Shown here piece after piece: positions 31,917-41,003 of a DNA stretch of 64,000 nucleotides. The translations under genes were made by a program, and so were the position numbers. The stretch spans positions 124,001-188,000 of the forward strand of contig NZ_JAWXRD010000028.1 of NCBI RefSeq assembly GCF_033843265.1. The letters are read 5' to 3'. The DNA comes from Scandinavium lactucae (lineage in GTDB: Bacteria > Pseudomonadota > Gammaproteobacteria > Enterobacterales > Enterobacteriaceae). How positions within the stretch are numbered: the first letter of the stretch is position 1; every line of letters starts with the position of its first letter. A model generated the notes under the pieces. The model was given only the letters and a program-made list of their open reading frames with translations. It ran no database searches and had not been told where the DNA came from.

Positions 31917-34331
31917 TTAGATATCAATGTTCGCCGCTTTCAGGGCGTTCTCTTCGATAAAGGCACGACGCGGTTCAACGGCATCACCCATCAGGGTGGT
32001 GAACAGCTGATCGGCGGCGATGGCGTCTTTGACGGTTACGCGCAGCATACGGCGGCTTTCCGGATCCATGGTGGTTTCCCACAGCTGATCAGGGTTCATT
32101 TCACCCAGACCTTTATAACGCTGAATAGACAATCCACGACGTGACTCTTTCACCAACCATTCCAGCGCCTGCTCGAAGCTGGCAACCGGCTGACGACGCT
32201 CGCCACGTTCGATAAACGCATCTTCTTCGATCAGACCACGCAGCTTCTCGCCGAGGGTGCAGATACGGCGGTATTCGCCCCCGGTAACGAACTCATGATC
32301 CAGCGGATAATCGGTATCCACACCGTGGGTACGCACGCGGATGATAGGCTCGAACTGGTGCTGTTCGGCGTTCTCACGAACGTCAAACTGCCACATGCTG
32401 CCAGCCTGCTCGATTTCATTAAGCTCGGTCACCAACTGATTTACCCAGCGGGTCACTTTCTGCTCATCGCTAAGCTCAGCTTCTGCCAGCGTTGGCTGGT
32501 AGATCAGGGCTTTCAGCAGCGAACGCGGGAAACGACGTTCCATACGGCCAATCATTTTCTGAGTCGCGTTGAATTCGGCAACCAGTTTTTCCAGCGCTTC
32601 ACCAGCCAATGCCGGGGCACTGGCGTTGGTGTGCAGAGTCGCACCGTCAAGCGCGATAGCGATTTGGTACTGATCCATCGCTTCGTCGTCTTTAATGTAC
32701 TGTTCCTGCTTGCCTTTCTTCACTTTGTACAGCGGCGGCTGCGCAATATACACGTGGCCACGCTCAACGATTTCTGGCATCTGACGATAGAAGAAGGTCA
32801 ACAGCAGCGTACGGATGTGCGAACCATCGACGTCGGCATCGGTCATGATGATGATGCTGTGATAGCGCAGTTTGTCCGGGTTGTATTCGTCGCGACCAAT
32901 GCCGCAGCCCAGGGCGGTGATAAGCGTCGCCACTTCCTGCGAAGAGAGCATTTTGTCGAAGCGCGCTTTCTCAACGTTAAGGATTTTACCCTTCAGCGGC
33001 AGAATCGCCTGGTTCTTACGGTTACGGCCCTGCTTCGCAGACCCGCCCGCAGAGTCCCCTTCCACAAGGTACAGTTCGGACAGGGCCGGGTCACGTTCCT
33101 GACAGTCCGCCAGTTTGCCCGGCAGGCCTGCTAAGTCCAGCGCGCCTTTACGACGGGTCATTTCACGGGCTTTACGCGCCGCTTCACGGGCACGCGCCGC
33201 ATCAATAATTTTGCCGACCACGATTTTCGCATCGGACGGATTTTCAAGCAGGTATTCCGCCAGCAGTTCGTTCATCTGCTGTTCAACCGCGGTTTTCACT
33301 TCGGAAGAAACCAGCTTGTCTTTGGTCTGCGAGGAGAATTTCGGATCCGGCACTTTCACCGACACGACGGCAATCAGGCCTTCACGGGCATCGTCCCCGG
33401 TGGCACTGACTTTGGCTTTTTTGCTGTAGCCTTCTTTGTCCATGTAGGCGTTCAGGGTACGGGTCATCGCCGCACGGAAGCCCGCCAAGTGTGTGCCACC
33501 ATCGCGCTGTGGAATGTTGTTGGTGAAGCAGTAGATGTTTTCCTGGAAACCATCGTTCCACTGCAGCGCCACTTCTACGCCGATACCGTCTTTTTCGGTG
33601 GAGAAGTAGAAGATATTCGGGTGAATTGGCGTTTTGTTCTTATTCAGATACTCAACGAACGCTTTGATGCCGCCTTCGTAGTGGAAATGATCTTCCTTGC
33701 CATCACGCTTGTCGCGCAGACGAATCGACACGCCGGAGTTCAGGAACGACAGCTCGCGCAGGCGTTTAGCCAGAATTTCGTATTCGAATTCAATGACGTT
33801 GGTGAAGGTTTCATAGCTCGGCCAGAAACGGACCTGTGTCCCGGTGGCTTCAGTTTCACCCGTGACTGCCAGCGGAGCCTGCGGCACACCGTGGACGTAA
33901 ATCTGATTGTGGACTTTACCTTCGCGGCGAATCACCAGTTCCAGCTTCTGCGACAGGGCGTTTACAACGGAAACGCCAACGCCGTGCAGACCGCCGGACA
34001 CCTTATAGGAGTTATCATCGAATTTACCGCCTGCGTGCAGGACGGTCATGATCACTTCCGCCGCAGAAACCCCCTCTTCCGGGTGAATGCCGGTCGGAAT
34101 ACCACGGCCATCATCCGTTACGGAAACGGAGTTATCGGCGTGAATGGTGACCACGATGTCTTTACAGTGACCCGCGAGCGCTTCGTCGATAGCGTTATCC
34201 ACGACCTCGAATACCATGTGGTGCAGACCGGTGCCGTCATCCGTGTCGCCGATATACATACCCGGGCGCTTACGCACCGCATCCAGCCCTTTCAGGACTT
34301 TGATACTGGAGGAGTCATAAGAATTCGACAT
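31917..34331 (-). CDS. gyrB: DNA gyrase subunit B
   Basis: An 804-residue subunit, as in E. coli, providing the ATPase of gyrase, which introduces negative supercoils. The GHKL ATP site includes 'VVDNAIDEALAGH' (Asn-46 region) and 'GGLHGVGVSVVNAL'. The TOPRIM 'EGDSAGGSA' and 'DADVDGSHI' are present, and the quinolone-region residues Asp-426, Lys-447 and Ser-464 have the wild-type identities. The annotated start is the ATG at 34331; a TTG codon just upstream is in frame. It is the last gene of dnaA-dnaN-recF-gyrB. Confidence 0.98.
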   Translation of the reverse strand: MSNSYDSSSIKVLKGLDAVRKRPGMYIGDTDDGTGLHHMVFEVVDNAIDEALAGHCKDIVVTIHADNSVSVTDDGRGIPTGIHPEEGVSAAEVIMTVLHAGGKFDDNSYKVSGGLHGVGVSVVNALSQKLELVIRREGKVHNQIYVHGVPQAPLAVTGETEATGTQVRFWPSYETFTNVIEFEYEILAKRLRELSFLNSGVSIRLRDKRDGKEDHFHYEGGIKAFVEYLNKNKTPIHPNIFYFSTEKDGIGVEVALQWNDGFQENIYCFTNNIPQRDGGTHLAGFRAAMTRTLNAYMDKEGYSKKAKVSATGDDAREGLIAVVSVKVPDPKFSSQTKDKLVSSEVKTAVEQQMNELLAEYLLENPSDAKIVVGKIIDAARAREAARKAREMTRRKGALDLAGLPGKLADCQERDPALSELYLVEGDSAGGSAKQGRNRKNQAILPLKGKILNVEKARFDKMLSSQEVATLITALGCGIGRDEYNPDKLRYHSIIIMTDADVDGSHIRTLLLTFFYRQMPEIVERGHVYIAQPPLYKVKKGKQEQYIKDDEAMDQYQIAIALDGATLHTNASAPALAGEALEKLVAEFNATQKMIGRMERRFPRSLLKALIYQPTLAEAELSDEQKVTRWVNQLVTELNEIEQAGSMWQFDVRENAEQHQFEPIIRVRTHGVDTDYPLDHEFVTGGEYRRICTLGEKLRGLIEEDAFIERGERRQPVASFEQALEWLVKESRRGLSIQRYKGLGEMNPDQLWETTMDPESRRMLRVTVKDAIAADQLFTTLMGDAVEPRRAFIEENALKAANIDI

Positions 34332-34359
34332 CAACGTTTCTCGCTCATTTAAACTTGGG

Positions 34360-35433
34360 TTAATCCGTTATTTTACCTTTTTCCACGCTGAACATCTTCG
34401 AATTTTTGTCCGACATGTCCATTACGTGTTCAGCGCTAATCGCACTGACAAAAACCTGCGACTCGGTCGCTTTGAGCCTGCTTGCTAACAGACCGCGGCG
34501 CTCGTCATCAAGTTCCGAGGCAAAATCATCTATGAGGTACAGGCAGCGTCGCCCGCTTTCACGGGTCAGAAACTCACCTTGCGCCAGACGTAAGGCGCAC
34601 ATCAGCAGTTTGAGCTGCCCTCGCGAAAGCGTGTCCTCCACCGGTGCGCCATCAGCACGAATGCGGAAATCCGCTTTGTGCGGCCCGTGGGCGGTGTAGG
34701 TCAGCATACGATCGCGCTCGAAGTTCCGTTCAAGCACCTCAGAATAGTCGGTCTCTTTTTCCCAGCCACGCTGGAAAGAAAAGCTGAGACTGAACTCAGG
34801 AAGAAACTGTTTGCAGGTATCTGCCATATCTTCGGCGATGCCTGCGCTGTACTCCGCTCGCCATTGGCTGATTTGCTCTGCCAGCGGAATAAGTTCGAGA
34901 TCCCACGGGCGCAGCTGCGCGTAGCGGGTCACCTGACGCAATGCGGCGTTACGCTGTTTCAGCAAACGCTTGAGATTGCTCCAGGCGGTAAAGAAACCGG
35001 CTTCGTTGTGAAAGCATCCCCAATCCAGGAACGATCTTCTGTATTTAGGGCCGCCGTTGAGTAATGTAAACCCTTCGGGGGTGATGAGCTGCATCGGCAT
35101 CAGCAGCGCCAGCTCGGCCACCTTGTGACCGTCGGTGCCGTCGATGCGGACTTTGCTATCGCCCTGTTTGTCTTTGGTGAGGCCAATCGAGATTTCGCGT
35201 TCCTGGCCCTGCAAGCGCCCGTGTAAAACAAAGGACTCCTGCTCATGGCGGATCACGCGGCCTATCTGCAAACTGCGAAACGCCCGACCGTGGCCGAGCG
35301 TATAGATGGCTTCCAGCACGCTGGTTTTGCCACTGCCGTTAGCGCCGACCAGAAAGTTAAAGCCAGGGGATAGTGCAAGATCCGCGCTCTCGATGTTGCG
35401 AAAGTCGCGGATCAACAAGCGGGTTAACGCCAT
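34360..35433 (-). CDS. recF: Recombination mediator RecF
   Basis: A 357-residue SMC-like ATPase that helps load RecA at single-strand gaps with RecO and RecR. Walker A is 'GANGSGKTSVLE' (about residues 30-41), the signature motif 'LSRGQLKLL', and Walker B 'CLYLIDDFASELD'. Its ATG shares one base with the dnaN stop, so translation is coupled. Start and length match E. coli. Confidence 0.97.
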   Translation of the reverse strand: MALTRLLIRDFRNIESADLALSPGFNFLVGANGSGKTSVLEAIYTLGHGRAFRSLQIGRVIRHEQESFVLHGRLQGQEREISIGLTKDKQGDSKVRIDGTDGHKVAELALLMPMQLITPEGFTLLNGGPKYRRSFLDWGCFHNEAGFFTAWSNLKRLLKQRNAALRQVTRYAQLRPWDLELIPLAEQISQWRAEYSAGIAEDMADTCKQFLPEFSLSFSFQRGWEKETDYSEVLERNFERDRMLTYTAHGPHKADFRIRADGAPVEDTLSRGQLKLLMCALRLAQGEFLTRESGRRCLYLIDDFASELDDERRGLLASRLKATESQVFVSAISAEHVMDMSDKNSKMFSVEKGKITD

Positions 35434-36533
35434 TACAATCTCATTGGCATAACGACGTAAGCCGCGCTCTGGCTGGCTGCGTCTTCAATCTGGACGCTGG
35501 AAACAGAATCGGTCAGCAGAATACGGACGTTTTCACACTTCAGCGCGTTGAGCACGTCCAGTACGTAGCTGACGTTAAAGCCGATTTCCATCTCGGTCCC
35601 GGCGTAGGTCACATCCAGAATTTCTTCTGCTTCTTCCTGCTCCGGGTTGTTGGCGGTGATTTTCAGCTGATTTTCGCTGACATACAGACGTACACCGCGG
35701 AACTTCTCGTTCGAGAGAATGGCCGCGCGGGCAAACGCCTGCTTGAGAATATCGCAGCCTGCATCCAGGTGTTTATCCGGATTTTTCGGCAACACGCGAC
35801 GGTAGTCCGGGAAACGGCCATCCACCAGTTTAGAGGTGAAGATGAAATCGCCCACGTGCGCACGGATGTTGTTGCTGCCAATCTGCACGCGCATTGGGTT
35901 TTCGCCGCCGTCGAGCATACGCATCAGCTCAATGACGCCTTTACGCGGCACGATAACCGAATGGTTCGGTAACGTTTCGCCGATCGGCATGGAACAGACC
36001 GCCAGACGGTGACCGTCGGTCGCCACGGTACGCAGTTCTTCCCCTTCGGTTTCGAACAGCATGCCGTTTAAATAGTAGCGAACGTCCTGATGCGCCATCG
36101 AGAACTGCGTCGCTTCAATCAGACGTTTCATCGTCGCCTGGGCCACGGTGAATTCGACTTCACTCTGCCAGTCGTCGAGGTTCGGGAAGTCAGCAGCAGG
36201 CAGCGTGGACAGCGAGAAACGGCTGCGGCCAGAGCGCACCAACATACGGTCGCCCTCAAGCTGCACGGCGATTTCTGCGCCTTCCGGCAGACCACGGCAA
36301 ATATCGAAGAACTTGCGCGCCGGCACGGTGGTAGCACCCGGCTCGTGCGGCTGGGACAGCGCGACGCGTGCGACCATTTCCATTTCAAGGTCGGTCCCGG
36401 TCAGTGACAGGGAACCGTCTGCGACCTGCAACAGCAGATTGCCCAGAATCGGCAACGTTGGGCGGCCACCTAATGGGCCACTTACCTGCTGCAGTGGTTT
36501 TAATAAATGTTCACGTTCAACGGTAAATTTCAT
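35433..36533 (-). CDS. dnaN: DNA polymerase III beta clamp
   Basis: A 366-residue sliding clamp made of three structurally repeated domains; it dimerises around DNA and tethers polymerase III and other partners. The N-terminus 'MKFTVEREHLLKPLQQVSG' and C-terminal 'AAYVVMPMRL' are those of E. coli DnaN. It lies 4 bp after dnaA and is cotranscribed with it. Confidence 0.98.
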   Translation of the reverse strand: MKFTVEREHLLKPLQQVSGPLGGRPTLPILGNLLLQVADGSLSLTGTDLEMEMVARVALSQPHEPGATTVPARKFFDICRGLPEGAEIAVQLEGDRMLVRSGRSRFSLSTLPAADFPNLDDWQSEVEFTVAQATMKRLIEATQFSMAHQDVRYYLNGMLFETEGEELRTVATDGHRLAVCSMPIGETLPNHSVIVPRKGVIELMRMLDGGENPMRVQIGSNNIRAHVGDFIFTSKLVDGRFPDYRRVLPKNPDKHLDAGCDILKQAFARAAILSNEKFRGVRLYVSENQLKITANNPEQEEAEEILDVTYAGTEMEIGFNVSYVLDVLNALKCENVRILLTDSVSSVQIEDAASQSAAYVVMPMRL

Positions 36534-36537
36534 AGCG

Positions 36538-37941
36538 TCACGAAGATAATGTTCTGATTAAATTGGAGAAATCTTCTTTGATGTCATGGCTTTCTTCACG
36601 CAACTGCTCGATCTTGCGGCACGCATGCAGCACGGTCGTGTGGTCGCGGCCACCAAACGCATCGCCGATTTCCGGCAGGCTGTGGTTAGTGAGCTCTTTG
36701 GCCAGCGCCATCGCCATCTGGCGCGGACGCGCCACAGAGCGGGAACGACGCTTGGACAGTAGATCCGCCACTTTGATCTTATAGTATTCCGCCACCGTCT
36801 TCTGAATATTGTCGATGGTGACCAGTTTTTCCTGCAGCGCCAGCAGATCGCGCAGCGCTTCACGCACGAAATCGATGGTTATCGCCCGGCCGGTAAAGTT
36901 GGCGTTGGCAATAACACGGTTCAATGCGCCTTCAAGCTCACGCACGTTGGAGCGCAGACGTTTGGCAATGAAGAACGCCACTTCACCCGGCAGACGGATA
37001 TCATTCTCGTCGGCCTTTTTCATCAGGATCGCCACGCGCGTTTCCAGCTCAGGCGGCTCGATCGCGACGGTTAGTCCCCAGCCGAAACGGGATTTCAGAC
37101 GATCTTCAACGCCATTGATCTCTTTTGGATAGCGATCCGATGTCAGGATGATCTGTTGATTCCCTTCCAGCAGGGCATTGAAGGTGTGGAAGAATTCTTC
37201 CTGGGAACGCTCTTTGTTGGCAAAGAACTGAATGTCATCAATAAGCAGGGCGTCAACGGAACGGTAGTAGCGTTTGAACTCTTCGATGGCGTTGTTTTGC
37301 AGAGCTTTCACCATGTCCTGCACAAAACGCTCGGAGTGCATGTACACCACTTTGGCGTTCGGTTTACGGGCAATGATGCCATTGCCTACGGCGTGTAAAA
37401 GGTGCGTTTTACCGAGACCCGTACCGCCATAAAGGAATAAAGGGTTGTAAGCGCCGCCGGGGTTATCCGCCACCTGACGTGCCGCTGCCCGAGCCAGCTG
37501 GTTCGATTTACCTTCGACGAAGTTATCAAAGGTATGCTTAACGTTGACGTTGGAGCGGTAGGAGTGCTCTGCCGGGGCGGGAACGTTGTCCCAGCCCGAG
37601 CGCGTCTGGTGCGTGGCGCGGGGGATCTGCTGCTGAACCTGAGCGTGCGCCTGAACCGTAGCGACCTGCGCGGTTTCCTTCACGACCTGCACGGCAGGAC
37701 GGGCACCGACTTCAAATCGCAGCTGCGGGGCATCAGCACCGCAGAAATCGTTCAACAGTCCGTTGATGTTATTAAGGTACTTATCCCTTACCCAATCGAG
37801 CACGAAACGGTTTGGTGCATATAATGCCAGCGTGTTATCGCTTAGTTCCGCCTGCAATGGGCGGATCCACATGCTGAATTCTGTGGCTGGTAACTCATCC
37901 TGCAATCGGGCAAGACACTGCTGCCAAAGCGAAAGTGACAC
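36538..37941 (-). CDS. dnaA: Replication initiator DnaA
   Basis: A 467-residue initiator with four domains: N-terminal oligomerisation and DnaB contact (1-90), linker, AAA+ (Walker A 'GGTGLGKTHLL', about residue 170) and the DNA-binding domain IV with signature 'GGRDHTTVLHACRK'. The start is GTG 37941 ('MSLSLWQQCLARLQ'); the frame is open further upstream to 38097, but that sequence is promoter region. It is autoregulated through a perfect DnaA box at 38147. The bidirectional origin itself lies outside the window. Confidence 0.98.
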   Translation of the reverse strand: MSLSLWQQCLARLQDELPATEFSMWIRPLQAELSDNTLALYAPNRFVLDWVRDKYLNNINGLLNDFCGADAPQLRFEVGARPAVQVVKETAQVATVQAHAQVQQQIPRATHQTRSGWDNVPAPAEHSYRSNVNVKHTFDNFVEGKSNQLARAAARQVADNPGGAYNPLFLYGGTGLGKTHLLHAVGNGIIARKPNAKVVYMHSERFVQDMVKALQNNAIEEFKRYYRSVDALLIDDIQFFANKERSQEEFFHTFNALLEGNQQIILTSDRYPKEINGVEDRLKSRFGWGLTVAIEPPELETRVAILMKKADENDIRLPGEVAFFIAKRLRSNVRELEGALNRVIANANFTGRAITIDFVREALRDLLALQEKLVTIDNIQKTVAEYYKIKVADLLSKRRSRSVARPRQMAMALAKELTNHSLPEIGDAFGGRDHTTVLHACRKIEQLREESHDIKEDFSNLIRTLSS

Positions 37942-38146
37942 GGCGGACTCCACTCGAACTAAAAAAAAGGGTGAAACTGAAATAATGATTGTTGGCACAC
38001 GTCGGACAGCCCACAGGTCGGTGAGGGTGACGTGCGAACCGCTATCAGCGGTTATACCCCGTTCAGGATCCAGGAAACGATCGGGACCGCGGATCATAGC
38101 CTAAACTGAGCCAGAGATCTTCTGTTTCTCACAGATTCTTCCCGAT

Positions 38147-38155
38147 TTATCCACA
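38147..38155 (+). promoter_or_regulatory. DnaA box in the dnaA promoter region
   Basis: TTATCCACA is the consensus high-affinity DnaA site. It is in the 601-bp gap between dnaA (start 37941) and rpmH (38543). The same gap has several GATC sites, with three within about 25 bases near 38258-38286, that could be bound by SeqA, and the divergent dnaA and rpmH promoters. Confidence 0.9.
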
Positions 38156-38542
38156 GGGAAGATCGAGACCGGCTAAGTGTAAACGATCCTGTCTCGGGTG
38201 AGGGGCGATTTCGCCCGCATATTGGAAAATTTAATGAGTGACGACAATTTTTTGCTTAATCGATCTAATAAAGATCCCGGGCGATCCTTGCGATTTCAAC
38301 GCCAGGCTTTATAATCCTCCACCCGGTGCGAGCTACAGGTTAACCCGTACCGGAGCCGGTCATTTTCCATGCGAAATCGTGCGGAAATACGCGGGAAATA
38401 AGGTAAAGAGAATTGACTCCGGAGTGTACAATTATTACAATCCGGCCTCTTTAATCACCCACACTGAAGCGGAAGTCGTTCGAAACTCGTTCGGGTACAC
38501 GCAAAAGTCAGTGAATTTATTCAAGTTTAGGTAGAAATCGCC

Positions 38543-38683
38543 ATGAAACGCACTTTTCAACCGTCTGTACTGAAGCGCAACCGTTCTCACGGCTTCCGTG
38601 CTCGTATGGCTACTAAAAATGGTCGTCAGGTTCTGGCACGTCGTCGTGCTAAAGGCCGTTCTCGTCTGACCGTTTCCAAGTAA
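38543..38683 (+). CDS. rpmH: 50S ribosomal protein L34
   Basis: A 46-residue, very basic ribosomal protein ('MKRTFQPSVLKRNRSHGF' to 'AKGRSRLTVSK'), identical in length to E. coli L34, in the large subunit. It is first in the rpmH-rnpA-yidD-yidC cluster, 16 bp before rnpA. Its upstream region is shared with the dnaA promoter. Confidence 0.98.
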   Translation: MKRTFQPSVLKRNRSHGFRARMATKNGRQVLARRRAKGRSRLTVSK

Positions 38684-38699
38684 TAAAGCTAACCCCTGA

Positions 38700-39059
38700 G
38701 TGGTTAAGCTAGCATTTCCCAGGGAGTTACGTTTGTTAACTCCCTCTCATTTCACATTCGTCTTCCAGCAGCCGCAACGGGCTGGCACGCCGCAAATCAC
38801 CATCCTCGGCCGCCTAAATTCGCTGGGGCATCCCCGCATCGGTCTTACTGTCGCCAAGAAAAACGTTAAACGCGCCCATGAACGCAATCGGATTAAACGT
38901 CTGACGCGTGAGAGCTTCCGTTTACGTCAGCATGAACTTCCCGCAATGGATTTCGTGGTGGTAGCTAAGAAAGGGGTTGCAGACCTCGATAACCGGGCAC
39001 TTACGGAAGCGTTGGAAAAATTATGGCGTCGTCACTGTCGCCTGGCTCACGGGTCCTGA
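38700..39059 (+). CDS. rnpA: Ribonuclease P protein component
   Basis: A 119-residue protein that assists the RnpB RNA in removing 5' leaders from tRNA precursors. It has the 'RNR' motif in 'HERNRIKRLTRESFR' (about residues 60-74). The start is GTG 38700, as in E. coli. The end overlaps yidD by 37 bp. Confidence 0.97.
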   Translation: MVKLAFPRELRLLTPSHFTFVFQQPQRAGTPQITILGRLNSLGHPRIGLTVAKKNVKRAHERNRIKRLTRESFRLRQHELPAMDFVVVAKKGVADLDNRALTEALEKLWRRHCRLAHGS

Positions 39060-39280
39060 TAGCCCTTATCCGGGTCTATCAACGCCTGATTAGTCCGCTA
39101 CTCGGGCCACACTGCCGTTTTACCCCCACCTGTTCACAATACGGAATTGAGGCATTGCGCAGGTTTGGAATGATAAAAGGCAGTTGGTTGACGGTGAAAC
39201 GCGTATTAAAATGCCACCCTTTACACCCGGGTGGTGACGATCCCGTCCCACCAGGACCAACAAACACCAGAGAACACTAA
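39023..39280 (+). CDS. yidD: Membrane protein insertion efficiency factor YidD
   Basis: An 85-residue protein with three conserved Cys in 'GPHCRFTPTCSQY' and 'VLKCHPLHPGG'. It associates with the inner membrane through an amphipathic helix and helps substrates reach YidC. It overlaps rnpA and ends 2 bp before yidC. Confidence 0.96.
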   Translation: MASSLSPGSRVLIALIRVYQRLISPLLGPHCRFTPTCSQYGIEALRRFGMIKGSWLTVKRVLKCHPLHPGGDDPVPPGPTNTREH

Positions 39281-39282
39281 CG

Positions 39283-40929
39283 ATGGATTCGCAACGCAAT
39301 CTTCTTATCATCGCTTTGTTGTTCGTGTCTTTCATGATCTGGCAGGCATGGGAGCAGGATAAAAATCCTCAGCCTCAGCAGCAGATTACGCAGACTACGA
39401 CCACCGCCGCGGGCAGCGCCGCCGACCAGGGCGTTCCGGCCAGTGGCCAGGGAAAACTGATTACGGTGAAAACCGACGTGCTGGAACTCGTCATCAACAC
39501 CCGTGGTGGTGATGTTGAGCAGGCACTGCTGTTAACTTATCCGAAAACTCAGAATTCTAACGAGCCGTTTAAGTTACTGGATACCTCACCGCAGTTTATC
39601 TATCAGGCACAGAGCGGTCTGACCGGTCGTGATGGCCCGGATAACCCGGCTAATGGTTCACGTCCGCTGTACAACATTGATAAAGATGCGTTTGTTCTGG
39701 CTGATGGACAGAATGAACTGACTATTCCGCTGACTTACACCGATAAAGCGGGCAACACCTTCACCAAAACCTTCACCCTGAAACGCGGTGGATATGCGGT
39801 GAACGTGGGCTACGACGTGAAGAACGCCAGCGATAAACCGCTGGAAATCTCCGAATTCGGCCAGCTGAAGCAGTCTATCAATCTGCCACCAGAACTCGAT
39901 ACCAAAGGCGGCGGTCTGTCTACGATGCATACCTTCCGCGGCGCGGCGTACTCCACGCCAGACGCGAAGTATGAGAAATACAAATTCGACACCATCGCGG
40001 ATAACGAGAACCTGAACATCAGTTCTAAAGGCGGTTGGGTGGCGATGCTGCAGCAGTACTTTGCGACCGCATGGGTGCCGAGCAGCAACAGTTCGAACAA
40101 CTTCTACACCGCCAACCTCGGTAACGGGATTGCGGCAATTGGCTATAAGTCTCAGCCGGTTCTGGTTCAGCCAGGCCAGGCAGCAAGCCTTGCCAGCACC
40201 CTGTGGGTAGGCCCGGAAATTCAGGATAAAATGGCGGCCGTTGCGCCACATCTTGACCTGAGCGTGGACTATGGCTGGTTGTGGTTCATTTCTCAGCCGC
40301 TGTTTAAGCTGCTGAAATTTATCCACAGCTTCCTCGGTAACTGGGGCTTCTCCATTATCGTTATCACCTTTATCGTTCGTGGCATCATGTACCCGCTGAC
40401 CAAAGCGCAGTACACCTCCATGGCGAAGATGCGTATGCTGCAGCCGAAGATTCAGGCTATGCGTGAGCGTCTGGGCGATGACAAACAGCGTCAGAGCCAG
40501 GAAATGATGGCCCTGTATAAAGCAGAGAAAGTGAACCCGCTCGGCGGCTGCTTCCCTCTGATTATTCAGATGCCAATCTTCCTTGCGCTGTACTACATGC
40601 TGATGGGCTCCGTTGAACTGCGCCATGCGCCGTTTGCTCTGTGGATCCATGACCTGTCCGCACAGGACCCGTACTACATCCTGCCGATCCTGATGGGCGT
40701 AACGATGTTCTTCATCCAGAAGATGTCGCCGACCACCGTGACCGACCCGATGCAGCAGAAGATTATGACCTTCATGCCGGTCATCTTCACCGTATTCTTC
40801 CTGTGGTTCCCGTCAGGTCTGGTGCTGTACTATATCGTCAGCAACCTGGTGACGATTATCCAGCAGCAGCTGATTTACCGTGGTCTGGAAAAACGTGGCC
40901 TGCATAGCCGCGAAAAGAAAAAATCCTGA
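39283..40929 (+). CDS. yidC: Membrane protein insertase YidC
   Basis: A 548-residue inner-membrane insertase, as long as in E. coli. TM1 is at the N-terminus, followed by a large periplasmic beta-domain (about 60-340) and the conserved five-TM core with 'GWGFSIIVITFIVRGIMYPLT'-type sequence. The Arg that faces the hydrophilic groove lies in that TM2 region. It inserts subunits such as AtpE alone or with SecYEG. A rho-independent terminator follows. Confidence 0.98.
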   Translation: MDSQRNLLIIALLFVSFMIWQAWEQDKNPQPQQQITQTTTTAAGSAADQGVPASGQGKLITVKTDVLELVINTRGGDVEQALLLTYPKTQNSNEPFKLLDTSPQFIYQAQSGLTGRDGPDNPANGSRPLYNIDKDAFVLADGQNELTIPLTYTDKAGNTFTKTFTLKRGGYAVNVGYDVKNASDKPLEISEFGQLKQSINLPPELDTKGGGLSTMHTFRGAAYSTPDAKYEKYKFDTIADNENLNISSKGGWVAMLQQYFATAWVPSSNSSNNFYTANLGNGIAAIGYKSQPVLVQPGQAASLASTLWVGPEIQDKMAAVAPHLDLSVDYGWLWFISQPLFKLLKFIHSFLGNWGFSIIVITFIVRGIMYPLTKAQYTSMAKMRMLQPKIQAMRERLGDDKQRQSQEMMALYKAEKVNPLGGCFPLIIQMPIFLALYYMLMGSVELRHAPFALWIHDLSAQDPYYILPILMGVTMFFIQKMSPTTVTDPMQQKIMTFMPVIFTVFFLWFPSGLVLYYIVSNLVTIIQQQLIYRGLEKRGLHSREKKKS

Positions 40930-40953
40930 TTCGGTAGGCATTCGCTAAAATGG

Positions 40954-40979
40954 AAGGCGGTCAGATGACCGCCTTTTTT
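40954..40979 (+). terminator. Terminator of the rpmH-yidC cluster
   Basis: AAGGCGGTCA (40954-40963) and TGACCGCCTT (40966-40975) pair with a two-base loop, followed by TTTTATT. It separates yidC from mnmE. Confidence 0.85.
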
Positions 40980-41003
40980 ATTAGGTATTGAAAGAGACAA
41001 ACC

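Noticed and set aside
31917..34352. Long ORFs antisense to gyrB and other conserved genes
   Set aside because: They are shadow frames of GC-rich coding sequence with no start signals or families.
37942..38097. N-terminal extension of dnaA up to 38097
   Set aside because: The frame is open by chance through the promoter; GTG 37941 gives the exact E. coli N-terminus and length.
38104..38542. Chromosomal origin oriC between dnaA and rpmH
   Set aside because: Only one clear DnaA box and no 13-mer array are present. In enterobacteria oriC lies near mnmG, past atpI and outside this window.
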